A stretch of 8,314 bases of DNA from Burkholderiales bacterium (GTDB lineage: Bacteria > Pseudomonadota > Gammaproteobacteria > Burkholderiales > Casimicrobiaceae), in NCBI GenBank assembly GCA_031283405.1, contig JAITBX010000010.1, positions 1-8,314 of the forward strand, written 5' to 3'. This document shows, one piece after another, positions 1 to 6,432 of this stretch (its first letter is position 1; the number at the start of each line of letters is the position of its first letter). The notes beneath the pieces are model-generated. The model was not told the DNA's origin, made no database searches, and was given only the letters and a program-made list of their open reading frames with translations. A program made the translations under genes and the position numbers.

Positions 1-1
1 A

Positions 2-3000
2 GCGGCGCCCGCAGTTTCCGCAGTGACGCAAGTATTTGCGCCTCCCGTAGCGCCCGCAATGCAACAGGACGATAGCGACGAAGTTTCGCTTGAGATCGAT
101 TTGGCGTCGCTCAAGAAAACACCTGTCGAGCATCGCGCAACAAAGCCGGTGACCGCAGTTGAAAAGCTCGATGGTTCCGTGTCGCTGGAGATCGACTGGT
201 CAGCGCCGAAAGCTCTCACGCCGGCAGCAGCCAAAGCAAAAGCGGTTGCTGCGGCAACCCCCGATAAGGGCGTAGCGGCGGCGGGAGAAGAAGTCAGAAT
301 CGGCGAAGTCGTGCTGTCGAAAATATTGTTTGATTTGTTCACTGAAGAAAGCGGACAACATTGGGCGGCGCTGAACCGCGAACAGGAATTGATGCGGCTC
401 GACGCTTCGTACATGCCGTCGGAAGCGATGGTTCGGGCATCGCACACGCTGGCCGGAACGCATCTGGCTGTCGGCTTCCCCGAAGTCGCCAAAGTTGCCA
501 AAGCGTTGGAGTTGTTGTTGATCGCCATCGGCAACAGCCGGCAACACGGAGAAGCCGTCACGCTGAAAACCGTTCCGGTCATCGCGCGCACCATCGCCGA
601 TTTGCGCGTGTTCATCGACAGGATTCGCCAGCGTCAGGCATTTGCGCCGGCTGAGTTGCGAGAAGCCGAAGCCGTTGAAGCGGAAATCGAAGCGTTGCAA
701 AAACAAGTGGCCGCTGCGTTGGCCAAAACCGACACCGAAGCGTCGGGCGCGGTCGTTTCTCAACCCGCTTCTTCGTCCGTTTCTCAGTCTGTGTTCCAAC
801 AACCGGTTTCGCCGTCGCTGGTAGCGACGCCGACGCCGAAAGCAACGCCCTCCGTCGCGCCGGTAATAACGCCGCCGCCGGTTGTGGTGACGCGTCCGCC
901 TGCGCCGAGCATGGAGCCAGCGACGCTGTTGACGCCCAGACTGGAAGAGGAAAGCAGTGGCGATGACGAGGTTGAACCCATGTCGTTGCGCGATGAAATC
1001 GACGCGCAACTTTTGCCGCTCTTCCTCGACGAGGGACGCGAGTTGTATCAGCAAGCGGGCAAGTTGTTGCGGCAGTTGAAACAATCGCCGGACAATGCCG
1101 AGCTTCAACTTCATCTGAAACGCAATCTGCACACCTTCAAAGGCAGCGCTCGCATGGTGGGTGCGATGCGTCTTGGCGAACTGGCGCATCAGATAGAAAC
1201 GCGCCTGACTGAAAAAACCGGCACGGACGAAGCTTGGTTTGAAGCGCTGGAAACCGACCTCGATCACATGGAGTATGTTTTTGATCACTTGCGCGCCGGT
1301 GAATCCAATGTGGCGTTGCCGTGGTTGGCGCAAGATACAGATCAAGAAGCGACGCCGCGTCAACGGGCGGCGGCGGAAACCGAAGCGTCCGTCTCCGCCG
1401 CCATCGGCGCCATGGCGGAACAATTGTCGAAGCAGCAACCGGCGACAGCGACAGCGGTTCCGATGACGGCAACCGCCGAAGATGGGCAATTGCGCGTCTC
1501 GGCGGCGAAAGTGGATCGATTGGTCAACGAAACCGGCGAAATCATCATTGCCCGCACTCGCGCCGAAGGCGAATTGCGCAGCTTGAAAAACGATTTGCTG
1601 GAATTGACCGGCAGCGTCATTCGTTTGCGCAACCACGTTCGCGTGATCGAAATCGAAGCGGAATCGCAAATTCAGGCGCAGATGGAACAAATGCAAAGCG
1701 TTCGCGGCGATTTCGATCCGCTGGAATTCGACCGCTATACGCGCTTGCAGGAATTGACGCGCTCGATTGCCGAAGGCGTCAACGACGTGTCAACCATTCA
1801 ACAAGCGTTGCTGACGCATCTGGATACGACGAATCTCGCGTTGCTGTCGCAAGCGCGATTGTCGCGCGATGTGCAGCAAGCGTTGTTCTCGGTGCGAACG
1901 GTGCCGTTCTCAAGCGTCACGGAACGCTTGTACCGCATCCTGCGGATGTTGTCGAAAGAATTGCAGAAGCGCGCCAACCTCGAAATCGAAGGCGCGCATC
2001 ACGGGCTGGATAGAGCCGTGCTGGAGCGGTTGGTGGGGCCGCTGGAACATTTGTTGCGCAATGCGCTCGCGCACGGCATCGAGCCGCCGGAAGCACGCCG
2101 CGCCGCCGGCAAGCCGGAAACCGGCGAAATCACCATCGCCGTTCGCCAGATCGGCAACGAAATCGTGATCGCGTTTTCCGACGACGGCGCCGGACTCGAT
2201 CCGCAACTGCTCAGGAAAACTGCCCTCGAAAAAGGGTTCCTGACAAAAGACGAAGCCGTCACCGATGCCAAATTGTTTGAATTGATTCTGCAGCCCGGCT
2301 TTACCACTTCGGGAAGAATCACGCAAGTGTCGGGGCGCGGTGTCGGCGCCGACATCGTTCGCAACGAAGTCGTTTCATTGGGCGGTCGTGTTGAAGTTTC
2401 CAGCGTTTTGGGACGCGGCGTGACGTTCACCCTGTATTTGCCGCTGACGGTGGCGGTTGCGCAAACCGTTCTGGTTCGCGGCACGCAGAATCGCAGTTGG
2501 GCGATTCCGGTCATGATGGTCGAGCAAGTCGAACACGTGACCGAAGATGCGCTGGCGAAAATGTACGAAGCCGGAGAAGCCGAGCGGCGCGGACGAAAAT
2601 ATCCGTTTTATTATTTCGATCGCTTGGTCGAGCGCGGCGATACGGTTCCGGAAATCCGGCGCTACAATCCCATCATCTTCCTGCGCACCGTGCAAGGGCA
2701 AGTGGCCGTTCACGTCGATCAAATGATCGGCAATCAGGAAGTCGTTGTCAAAAATGCCGGCCTTCAACTGGCGCGTGTCACCGGTTTGTCGAGCGCCACC
2801 ATTCTCGGCGATGGCGAAATCGTTTTGATCATCAACCCGATCCAGCTGTCGCAGCGCTCAAACATTCCGCCGTTGGTGGCCGAGTCAACTATGCACGCGC
2901 CGAAGCTCGAAGAAGTTGCCGCGCCGCTGGTGCTGATCGTCGATGATTCCTTGACCATTCGTAAAGTCACCTCGCGTCTGATGACGCGCGAAGGCTATGC

Positions 3001-3298
3001 GGTGGAAACGGCCAGAGACGGATTCGAAGCGCTGCAAGCTGTCAACGAACGTCTCCCCGACGTGATTCTTCTCGACATCGAAATGCCCAAGATGGACGGT
3101 TTCGAGTTTGCCAAGCTGATGAAAGGCGATGTCAAAACTCGCAACATTCCGATCATCATGATTACTTCGCGCACCGCCGAAAAACACCGGCAGCGCGCGA
3201 AAGAACTCGGCGTCGATGCGTACCTCGGCAAACCGTATCAGGAAGAAGAATTGCTGGAAGTCATTCAGAAAGCGCTGAAACCGGCAACGGTGCATTGA
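2..3298 (+). CDS. pilL: PilL/ChpA-type hybrid chemotaxis histidine kinase (5' partial)
   Basis: This is the C-terminal part of a CheA-like hybrid kinase of the type IV pilus (twitching) chemosensory system. The frame is open from base 2 with no stop, and the GTG at 23 lies inside Ala/Pro-rich linker, so the true start is upstream. Residues are counted from that GTG. HPt 1 spans about 93-200 with His141, but the usual HxxKG lysine is replaced (HTLAGT). An Ala/Pro/Val linker spans about 225-315. HPt 2 spans about 320-430 with a canonical HTFKGSA and His370. A helical dimerisation-like region spans about 490-660. The ATPase domain spans about 665-805, with N-box Asn680 in RNALAHG, G1 DDGAGL at 720-725 and G2 GRGVGAD at 771-777. 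A CheW-like domain spans about 808-950. The receiver domain spans about 968-1085 with Asp974/Asp975, phospho-acceptor Asp1018, Thr1048 and Lys1070. In known systems this kinase receives signals from PilJ through PilI and phosphorylates PilG/PilH. The family is much longer (often about 2000 residues or more), so several N-terminal HPt domains are probably missing from view. Confidence 0.95.
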   Translation, partial: AAPAVSAVTQVFAPPVAPAMQQDDSDEVSLEIDLASLKKTPVEHRATKPVTAVEKLDGSVSLEIDWSAPKALTPAAAKAKAVAAATPDKGVAAAGEEVRIGEVVLSKILFDLFTEESGQHWAALNREQELMRLDASYMPSEAMVRASHTLAGTHLAVGFPEVAKVAKALELLLIAIGNSRQHGEAVTLKTVPVIARTIADLRVFIDRIRQRQAFAPAELREAEAVEAEIEALQKQVAAALAKTDTEASGAVVSQPASSSVSQSVFQQPVSPSLVATPTPKATPSVAPVITPPPVVVTRPPAPSMEPATLLTPRLEEESSGDDEVEPMSLRDEIDAQLLPLFLDEGRELYQQAGKLLRQLKQSPDNAELQLHLKRNLHTFKGSARMVGAMRLGELAHQIETRLTEKTGTDEAWFEALETDLDHMEYVFDHLRAGESNVALPWLAQDTDQEATPRQRAAAETEASVSAAIGAMAEQLSKQQPATATAVPMTATAEDGQLRVSAAKVDRLVNETGEIIIARTRAEGELRSLKNDLLELTGSVIRLRNHVRVIEIEAESQIQAQMEQMQSVRGDFDPLEFDRYTRLQELTRSIAEGVNDVSTIQQALLTHLDTTNLALLSQARLSRDVQQALFSVRTVPFSSVTERLYRILRMLSKELQKRANLEIEGAHHGLDRAVLERLVGPLEHLLRNALAHGIEPPEARRAAGKPETGEITIAVRQIGNEIVIAFSDDGAGLDPQLLRKTALEKGFLTKDEAVTDAKLFELILQPGFTTSGRITQVSGRGVGADIVRNEVVSLGGRVEVSSVLGRGVTFTLYLPLTVAVAQTVLVRGTQNRSWAIPVMMVEQVEHVTEDALAKMYEAGEAERRGRKYPFYYFDRLVERGDTVPEIRRYNPIIFLRTVQGQVAVHVDQMIGNQEVVVKNAGLQLARVTGLSSATILGDGEIVLIINPIQLSQRSNIPPLVAESTMHAPKLEEVAAPLVLIVDDSLTIRKVTSRLMTREGYAVETARDGFEALQAVNERLPDVILLDIEMPKMDGFEFAKLMKGDVKTRNIPIIMITSRTAEKHRQRAKELGVDAYLGKPYQEEELLEVIQKALKPATVH

Positions 3299-3304
3299 GC
3301 GTTG

Positions 3305-3335
3305 CCCCTTTTGAAAGGGGGTGGCGCGTAGCGCC
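3305..3335. repeat. Paired short hairpins after pilL
   Basis: Seven bases after the kinase stop there are two adjacent inverted repeats: CCCCTTT/AAAGGGG (3305-3311 and 3314-3320) and GGCGC/GCGCC around GTA (3323-3327 and 3331-3335). No T-run follows on the plus strand, so this is not a textbook intrinsic terminator, although it may stall or stabilise the pilL transcript end. The layout resembles dispersed intergenic repeats common in proteobacteria; that resemblance is from memory and not checked. Confidence 0.55.
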
Positions 3336-3415
3336 GTGGGTTTGTTCACAGGCGCACAATGCAAAACACGCCGTCACGGTACAATAACCGAACGCTCATC
3401 TGAATCTTCCTATTC

Positions 3416-4303
3416 ATGGACATCTTCGGCATCGCAGCTTTGGGCACCGCTTTCTTCTGGGCGTGCAGCGGCTTGCTGGCCGTGTATCCCGTTGCTCAGT
3501 TGGGCGCGTTCACCTTCAACCGCATCCGAATGCAGGCGATCTTCGTCATCCTGTGCCTGCTGATGCTGCTGACCGGCGGCTGGCGCACACTCGGCAGCGA
3601 ACACATCGCCGCGCTGGCGATCTCCGGCTTCATCGGCATCTTGCTCGGCGACTCTTTGCTTTACACCTCGTTGCAGCGAATCGGTCCGCGTCGCAACTCC
3701 ATTTTGTTTTCAATGCAAGCGCCGATCACGGCGATACTGAGTTTTCTGGTGCTTGATGAACGCCTGAGTGCGCTGGCCGTGGGCGGCATTGCGCTGGTAC
3801 TCATCGGCGTGATACTGGCCATCGCGTTCGGTCGCAGCGTCGGACAAAAACACCAATGGGAAAGCATCAAAGGCCCGTTGATCATCGGCGCTTCCATCGC
3901 GTTGACCGCCGCCTTGTGCCAAGCCGTCAGCGCGCTGATCGCCAAGCCGGTGATGGTGGCCGGCGTCGATCCGATTGCGGCTTCGGTGGTGCGCGTCAGC
4001 ACAGCCGTGTTGTTTTTCACGCTGCTCGGCTTTCTTCCGCAGTTGCGCGCGCACGCGCCGATCACGCCGCGATTGTTCACGCAAAGCGTCGCCAGCGGCG
4101 TTTGCGGCATGGTGCTCGGCATGACCACCCTGCTCTTCGCGCTGGCGCACGGCAAAACCGGATTGGTGGCAACGCTGTCGTCAACCTCGCCGATCATGAT
4201 CCTGCCGCTCTTGTGGTTGCGCACCAGAGAACGCCCGGCGCTCGGCGCCTGGATCGGCGCAGCCATCGCCATCGCCGGAATCGCGCTGATCTTCAATCGG
4301 TGA
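3416..4303 (+). CDS. DMT superfamily transporter (EamA-type, 10 TM)
   Basis: This 295-residue, very hydrophobic inner-membrane protein has two EamA-type halves, about residues 5-137 and 153-294. Each half has about five helices, the standard ten-helix drug/metabolite transporter fold and length. The first half contains the conserved-looking stretches GDSLLYTSLQRIGP and QAPITAILSFLVLDE, where the acidic DE at the end of helix 4 is typical of the family. The second half has the matching TSPIMILPLLWLRTRE. DMT members export or import small metabolites by proton exchange or facilitated transport; the substrate cannot be inferred. The ATG at 3416 gives the complete first helix, but no clear Shine-Dalgarno precedes it. 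A TACAAT hexamer at 3380-3385 could be a -10 box, without a recognisable -35. The gene starts 117 bases after pilL on the same strand. There is no functional link to twitching, and read-through co-transcription is possible but unproven. Confidence 0.9.
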   Translation: MDIFGIAALGTAFFWACSGLLAVYPVAQLGAFTFNRIRMQAIFVILCLLMLLTGGWRTLGSEHIAALAISGFIGILLGDSLLYTSLQRIGPRRNSILFSMQAPITAILSFLVLDERLSALAVGGIALVLIGVILAIAFGRSVGQKHQWESIKGPLIIGASIALTAALCQAVSALIAKPVMVAGVDPIAASVVRVSTAVLFFTLLGFLPQLRAHAPITPRLFTQSVASGVCGMVLGMTTLLFALAHGKTGLVATLSSTSPIMILPLLWLRTRERPALGAWIGAAIAIAGIALIFNR

Positions 4304-4350
4304 TTTCGACAAACGCGTTTCCCTTGCAGGAGGTAAAATGCCTCTCCTTT

Positions 4351-4369
4351 CGTCATTGCGAGCGTAGCG
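4351..4369. repeat. Dispersed-repeat-like motif
   Basis: CGTCATTGCGAGCGTAGCG lies in the convergent spacer between the transporter and the binding-protein gene. It resembles the first half of a widespread bacterial intergenic repeat beginning CGTCATTGCGAGCGAAGCG. That resemblance is from recall only. The spacer (4304-4508) has no convincing gene and no T-run terminator for either converging gene. Confidence 0.45.
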
Positions 4370-4473
4370 ATACCTATACGGTTGAGGTTCAAAAGGGCGA
4401 TGGCGCTTGTGCAAGAGGAAAAGACGTGAGGGTAATGAGGTTCGTCCGAACGTGTGGCTCGCGCAACGCCGCA

Positions 4474-4500
4474 GCATGGGTGTCGCTATGCTCTACCCAT
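4474..4500. repeat. Inverted repeat, ATGGGT/ACCCAT type
   Basis: ATGGGT (4476-4481) and ACCCAT (4495-4500) form a 6-bp stem around a 13-base spacer. An overlapping AGCAT/ATGCT pair (4474-4478 and 4488-4492) allows an alternative fold. The wording ATGGGTxTCGCTxxGCTCTACCCATCC matches a dispersed proteobacterial intergenic motif that I recall. It lies 8 bases beyond the stop codon of the minus-strand gene at 4509 and could act as its 3' end structure, although no T-run follows. Confidence 0.45.
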
Positions 4501-4508
4501 CCGCGAAC

Positions 4509-6017
4509 TTATTTGAGTGGCACGTAGCCGGTTTCCGCGATGAATCGTTGCCCTTCGTCACTGACGAACCAGTCGCGCAGTTTGGCGGCGTTTTCGGAGA
4601 GAGGGCGAGCGGTGACGATGTAGAAATCTTTGGTGAAAGGGTAGGTGCCGTTGCGAATGTTTTCTGTCGTTGGCGCGACGCCGTTGACGGCCAGCAAGCG
4701 AATGCCGGGAACCGAATTCATCACGGTGGCGTAGTAACGGAACGAATAACCGATGGCGCTGTCGAGGTTGCGATAATCGGCAACGCCGCGAAGAAGCCCG
4801 CCCATGCTTCCGATGCTTTCGGCTTCAAGCGGCTTCCGTATCGGCGTTTCGCCCATGAGGCGCAACATGGCGGTCTGGCTGCCCGAACCTTGGTTGCGCT
4901 GAAACGCCATGATTTTTGCGGGCGCGCCCCCAACTTCTTTCCAGTCGTTGATTTTGCCGCTGTAAATGTCGCGGATTTGTTCGACGCTCAAGCTCGTCAT
5001 CGGATTTTGTTCGTTGACCAGAAACACGAAGGCTTCCTTGCCGATGGGCGTGAGCGTGTAAGTGATTCCTTTTTCGGCGGCTTCTTTTTTCTGTTCCTCG
5101 GAGGGCGCGGCGGCGAAGATCATGTCGGCCTTGCCGTCGAGCAAAACTTTGTAAGCGGCGGGCGACGCTCTGCTGAGGCTCACCGTTTTCCAGCGAGAAT
5201 CGGTTTTATTGTCTTTGTCGTCCGGTGTTTCGATCTTCCGGTAGATGGCGTTGGCGGCGGCGGCGTAAACCGGAATCAACGCTTCGGCGCCGTCCAGTTT
5301 CGGATAATCGCGGTCAATTTGAAGTGACGGCGGCGTTTTCGGCACGGCCAGTTTGACGCCTTCGTAGTCTTCCTGAAAATGCCACGGCACGGAATAGTCG
5401 TATCTGTCGTACCATTCTCGCAGTTCGGCGTGATTCGGATCAGGTTGCAAAACGGCGCGCTTCTGCACATAGCCTTGCACTGCGGCAACAACGGCAAGCG
5501 CGATGATGAGCTCCAGCATGGGAAGCGCAGGTTTGTTTTTTGTTGTTTTGAAACGTTTGCCGCGCCACGTTCCGACGGCAAAGCAGGCGGTGAAAAAAAG
5601 ATAAGACGCGATGGTCGAGACGGGAAGGAACCAGTCCACGCCACCGAATGACGCCATGAAAAGAAAGGCAAAAAAAGGTAGGAAAGCAAACAGCCCGTAA
5701 TTGATGGTAGGCGCGCCCTTGTGCGTCGAAAAATTTCCGTCGTTGACGGTCGCCATGAGCAACCAGAGCACGAGGGTGAAAAGGATGGGCGCGATGAACG
5801 GGGCGTAACGCGAGAGAAAAGTGCTCGGCAGAGAGACGTTTTTTCCGAACGAATAGATGAGGTAGATCAGAAAGAAGAAAAGGGGAATGACCAACAGCTG
5901 CGCCCAAAGGCGATCCCAAAACAATGCCAACCCCAGTAAAAGGATGCCGTTGAGCAACAGCGGCAGGAAGATGAACATCGCCAGAGAAGTGAGAAGCCAG
6001 TATTTTTTGGGGGACAT
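4509..6017 (-). CDS. Membrane-anchored PstS-like substrate-binding protein
   Basis: This is a 502-residue fusion. Residues 1-185 hold about six hydrophobic segments (roughly 8-34, 37-57, 71-92, 105-122, 129-149 and 166-184). A strongly basic stretch, RGKRFKTTKNK (152-162), before the last helix suggests that loop is cytoplasmic and the C-terminal domain periplasmic. Residues about 235-502 form a PstS-like periplasmic binding domain (PBP superfamily). It opens with LDGAEALIPVYAAAANAIY and contains LSVEQIRDIYSGKINDW (343-359), typical of PstS/SBP proteins. RNQGSGSQT (374-382) matches the phosphate/oxyanion-binding loop, and the C-terminus is DEGQRFIAETGYVPLK. Ordinary PstS proteins have a cleavable signal peptide rather than a six-helix anchor, so this may be a sensor or accessory binding protein and not an ABC transporter component. 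No pstCAB genes are adjacent. The ATG at 6017 was chosen because a promoter (6051-6080) sits between it and the alternative upstream TTG at 6080; the ribosome-binding site is weak. The ligand is inferred, not shown. Confidence 0.85.
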   Translation of the reverse strand: MSPKKYWLLTSLAMFIFLPLLLNGILLLGLALFWDRLWAQLLVIPLFFFLIYLIYSFGKNVSLPSTFLSRYAPFIAPILFTLVLWLLMATVNDGNFSTHKGAPTINYGLFAFLPFFAFLFMASFGGVDWFLPVSTIASYLFFTACFAVGTWRGKRFKTTKNKPALPMLELIIALAVVAAVQGYVQKRAVLQPDPNHAELREWYDRYDYSVPWHFQEDYEGVKLAVPKTPPSLQIDRDYPKLDGAEALIPVYAAAANAIYRKIETPDDKDNKTDSRWKTVSLSRASPAAYKVLLDGKADMIFAAAPSEEQKKEAAEKGITYTLTPIGKEAFVFLVNEQNPMTSLSVEQIRDIYSGKINDWKEVGGAPAKIMAFQRNQGSGSQTAMLRLMGETPIRKPLEAESIGSMGGLLRGVADYRNLDSAIGYSFRYYATVMNSVPGIRLLAVNGVAPTTENIRNGTYPFTKDFYIVTARPLSENAAKLRDWFVSDEGQRFIAETGYVPLK

Positions 6018-6050
6018 GGTTGACGTTGAATCGAGCAGGGAAGATGCAAA

Positions 6051-6080
6051 ATTCTGTTTTCGCGCAACGGCAAGCGTCAA
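6051..6080 (-). promoter_or_regulatory. Promoter of the membrane-anchored binding protein
   Basis: On the minus strand, TTGACG (6075-6080, 5/6 to consensus) is followed after 18 bases by CAGAAT (6051-6056, 4/6). This predicts a start of transcription near 6044 and a leader of about 27 bases before the ATG at 6017. The TTG of this -35 box would be the start codon of the longest reading frame, which argues against that start. Confidence 0.45.
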
Positions 6081-6086
6081 GAGGAT

Positions 6087-6105
6087 ATCAGAAATCAGGG
6101 ATCAG
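6087..6105. repeat. Three ATCAG heptad repeats next to the -35 box
   Basis: ATCAG occurs at 6087-6091, 6094-6098 and 6101-6105, an exact 7-base period. On the minus strand this reads CTGAT three times, ending 6 bases upstream of the TTGACG -35 box. It may be an activator or operator site, or part of the adjacent dispersed repeat cluster. It is not a PhoB box, which has 11-base-spaced CTGTCAT units. Confidence 0.4.
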
Positions 6106-6111
6106 ATGTAG

Positions 6112-6133
6112 GGGCGGTCGTCCTCGACCGCCC
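6112..6133. repeat. 9-bp stem hairpin
   Basis: GGGCGGTCG (6112-6120), the loop TCCT and CGACCGCCC (6125-6133) make a perfect 9-bp stem. It begins with GTAGGGGC-like sequence (6109-6115) similar to the start of the palindrome at 6141, so the two look like members of one intergenic repeat family placed in tandem. No T-run follows on either strand. Confidence 0.65.
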
Positions 6134-6138
6134 GTGCG

Positions 6139-6170
6139 CTGTAGGGGCACGGCGCGCCGTGCCCCTACAG
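6139..6170. repeat. Perfect 32-bp palindrome
   Basis: CTGTAGGGGCACGGCG (6139-6154) is followed directly by its exact reverse complement (6155-6170), with no mismatch and no spacer. It is GC-rich and would extrude as a cruciform or form an RNA hairpin. It lies in the spacer between the binding-protein gene and tRNA-Gly. It resembles GTAGGGGCACGG-type dispersed palindromes seen in many bacterial genomes (recall, not checked). Confidence 0.8.
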
Positions 6171-6235
6171 TGAATGTTGCAGAAGAAGTTGTTGCGTAAA
6201 AACGTACACGGAAAGAGTGCGCAGAAAAGCCGCGC

Positions 6236-6263
6236 AAAGAAAAACGGGGCAATGCCCCGTTTT
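6236..6263 (-). terminator. Intrinsic terminator downstream of tRNA-Gly
   Basis: AAAACGGGGC (6241-6250), AAT and GCCCCGTTTT (6254-6263) form a perfect 10-bp stem with a three-base loop. Read on the minus strand it ends in TTTTTCTTT, a good U-tract. It lies 41 bases beyond the tRNA 3' end and should end the tRNA-Gly transcript, keeping it from running into the binding-protein gene. Confidence 0.8.
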
Positions 6264-6304
6264 CAAAGGTTCCCAAAATCTTTCCGGATTTCGGGCGAAT
6301 CATT

Positions 6305-6380
6305 TGGAGCGGGAGACGAGTCTCGAACTCGCGACCTCAACCTTGGCAAGGTTGCGCTCTACCAACTGAGCTACTCCCGC
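6305..6380 (-). tRNA. tRNA-Gly (GCC)
   Basis: A complete 76-nt cloverleaf on the minus strand. The acceptor stem is GCGGGAG/CTCCCGC. The D arm has GCTC/GAGC with AGTTGGTA in the loop. The anticodon arm CAACC-TTGCCAA-GGTTG carries anticodon GCC at 6345-6347. The variable loop has 5 bases. The T arm GCGAG-TTCGAGA-CTCGT has one G-U pair. The discriminator is T, and CCA is encoded in the gene (6305-6307). It reads GGC and GGU glycine codons. It has its own promoter and terminator, so it is a single-gene unit between the aminotransferase and binding-protein genes. Confidence 0.98.
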
Positions 6381-6392
6381 AGTAAGCCGTGC

Positions 6393-6421
6393 ATTTTAAC
6401 CCAACTTTTCCGGTCGTGCAA
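6393..6421 (-). promoter_or_regulatory. tRNA-Gly promoter
   Basis: On the minus strand, TTGCAC (6416-6421) and TAAAAT (6393-6398) are separated by exactly 17 bases. The predicted start is about 6 bases upstream of the mature tRNA 5' end at 6380. The promoter fits wholly in the 52-base gap after the aminotransferase stop codon. The bases between the -10 and the tRNA include GCACGGC; no strict GC discriminator is claimed. Confidence 0.75.
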
Positions 6422-6432
6422 ATACCGCCGAA

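Noticed and set aside
200..1696. Long minus-strand open frame (498 codons) opposite pilL
   Set aside because: The translation is Arg/Phe-rich low-complexity sequence with no domain, and the plus strand here encodes clear HPt domains. It is a shadow of the coding strand.
3305..3335. Intrinsic terminator for pilL
   Set aside because: The stems are good but no T-run follows on the plus strand, so it is reported only as hairpins.
4407..5327. Plus-strand open frame of 306 codons
   Set aside because: It lies antisense to the PstS-like domain, whose minus-strand motifs are unmistakable. The plus frame shows no recognisable domain.
6018..6080. N-terminal extension of the binding protein from TTG 6080
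   Set aside because: The TTG is part of a good -35 hexamer, and the extension would cover the promoter. The ATG at 6017 starts directly before the first membrane segment.
6087..6105. PhoB box upstream of the PstS-like gene
   Set aside because: The repeat unit is CTGAT with a 7-base period; PhoB boxes have CTGTCAT units spaced by 11 bases.
6088..6303. Minus-strand 71-codon frame
   Set aside because: It consists of terminator, palindrome and hairpin sequence translated by chance.
6305..6380. tRNA-Gly as an attachment site of an integrated element
   Set aside because: There is no integrase, no duplicated tRNA 3' end and no foreign gene cargo nearby in the window.
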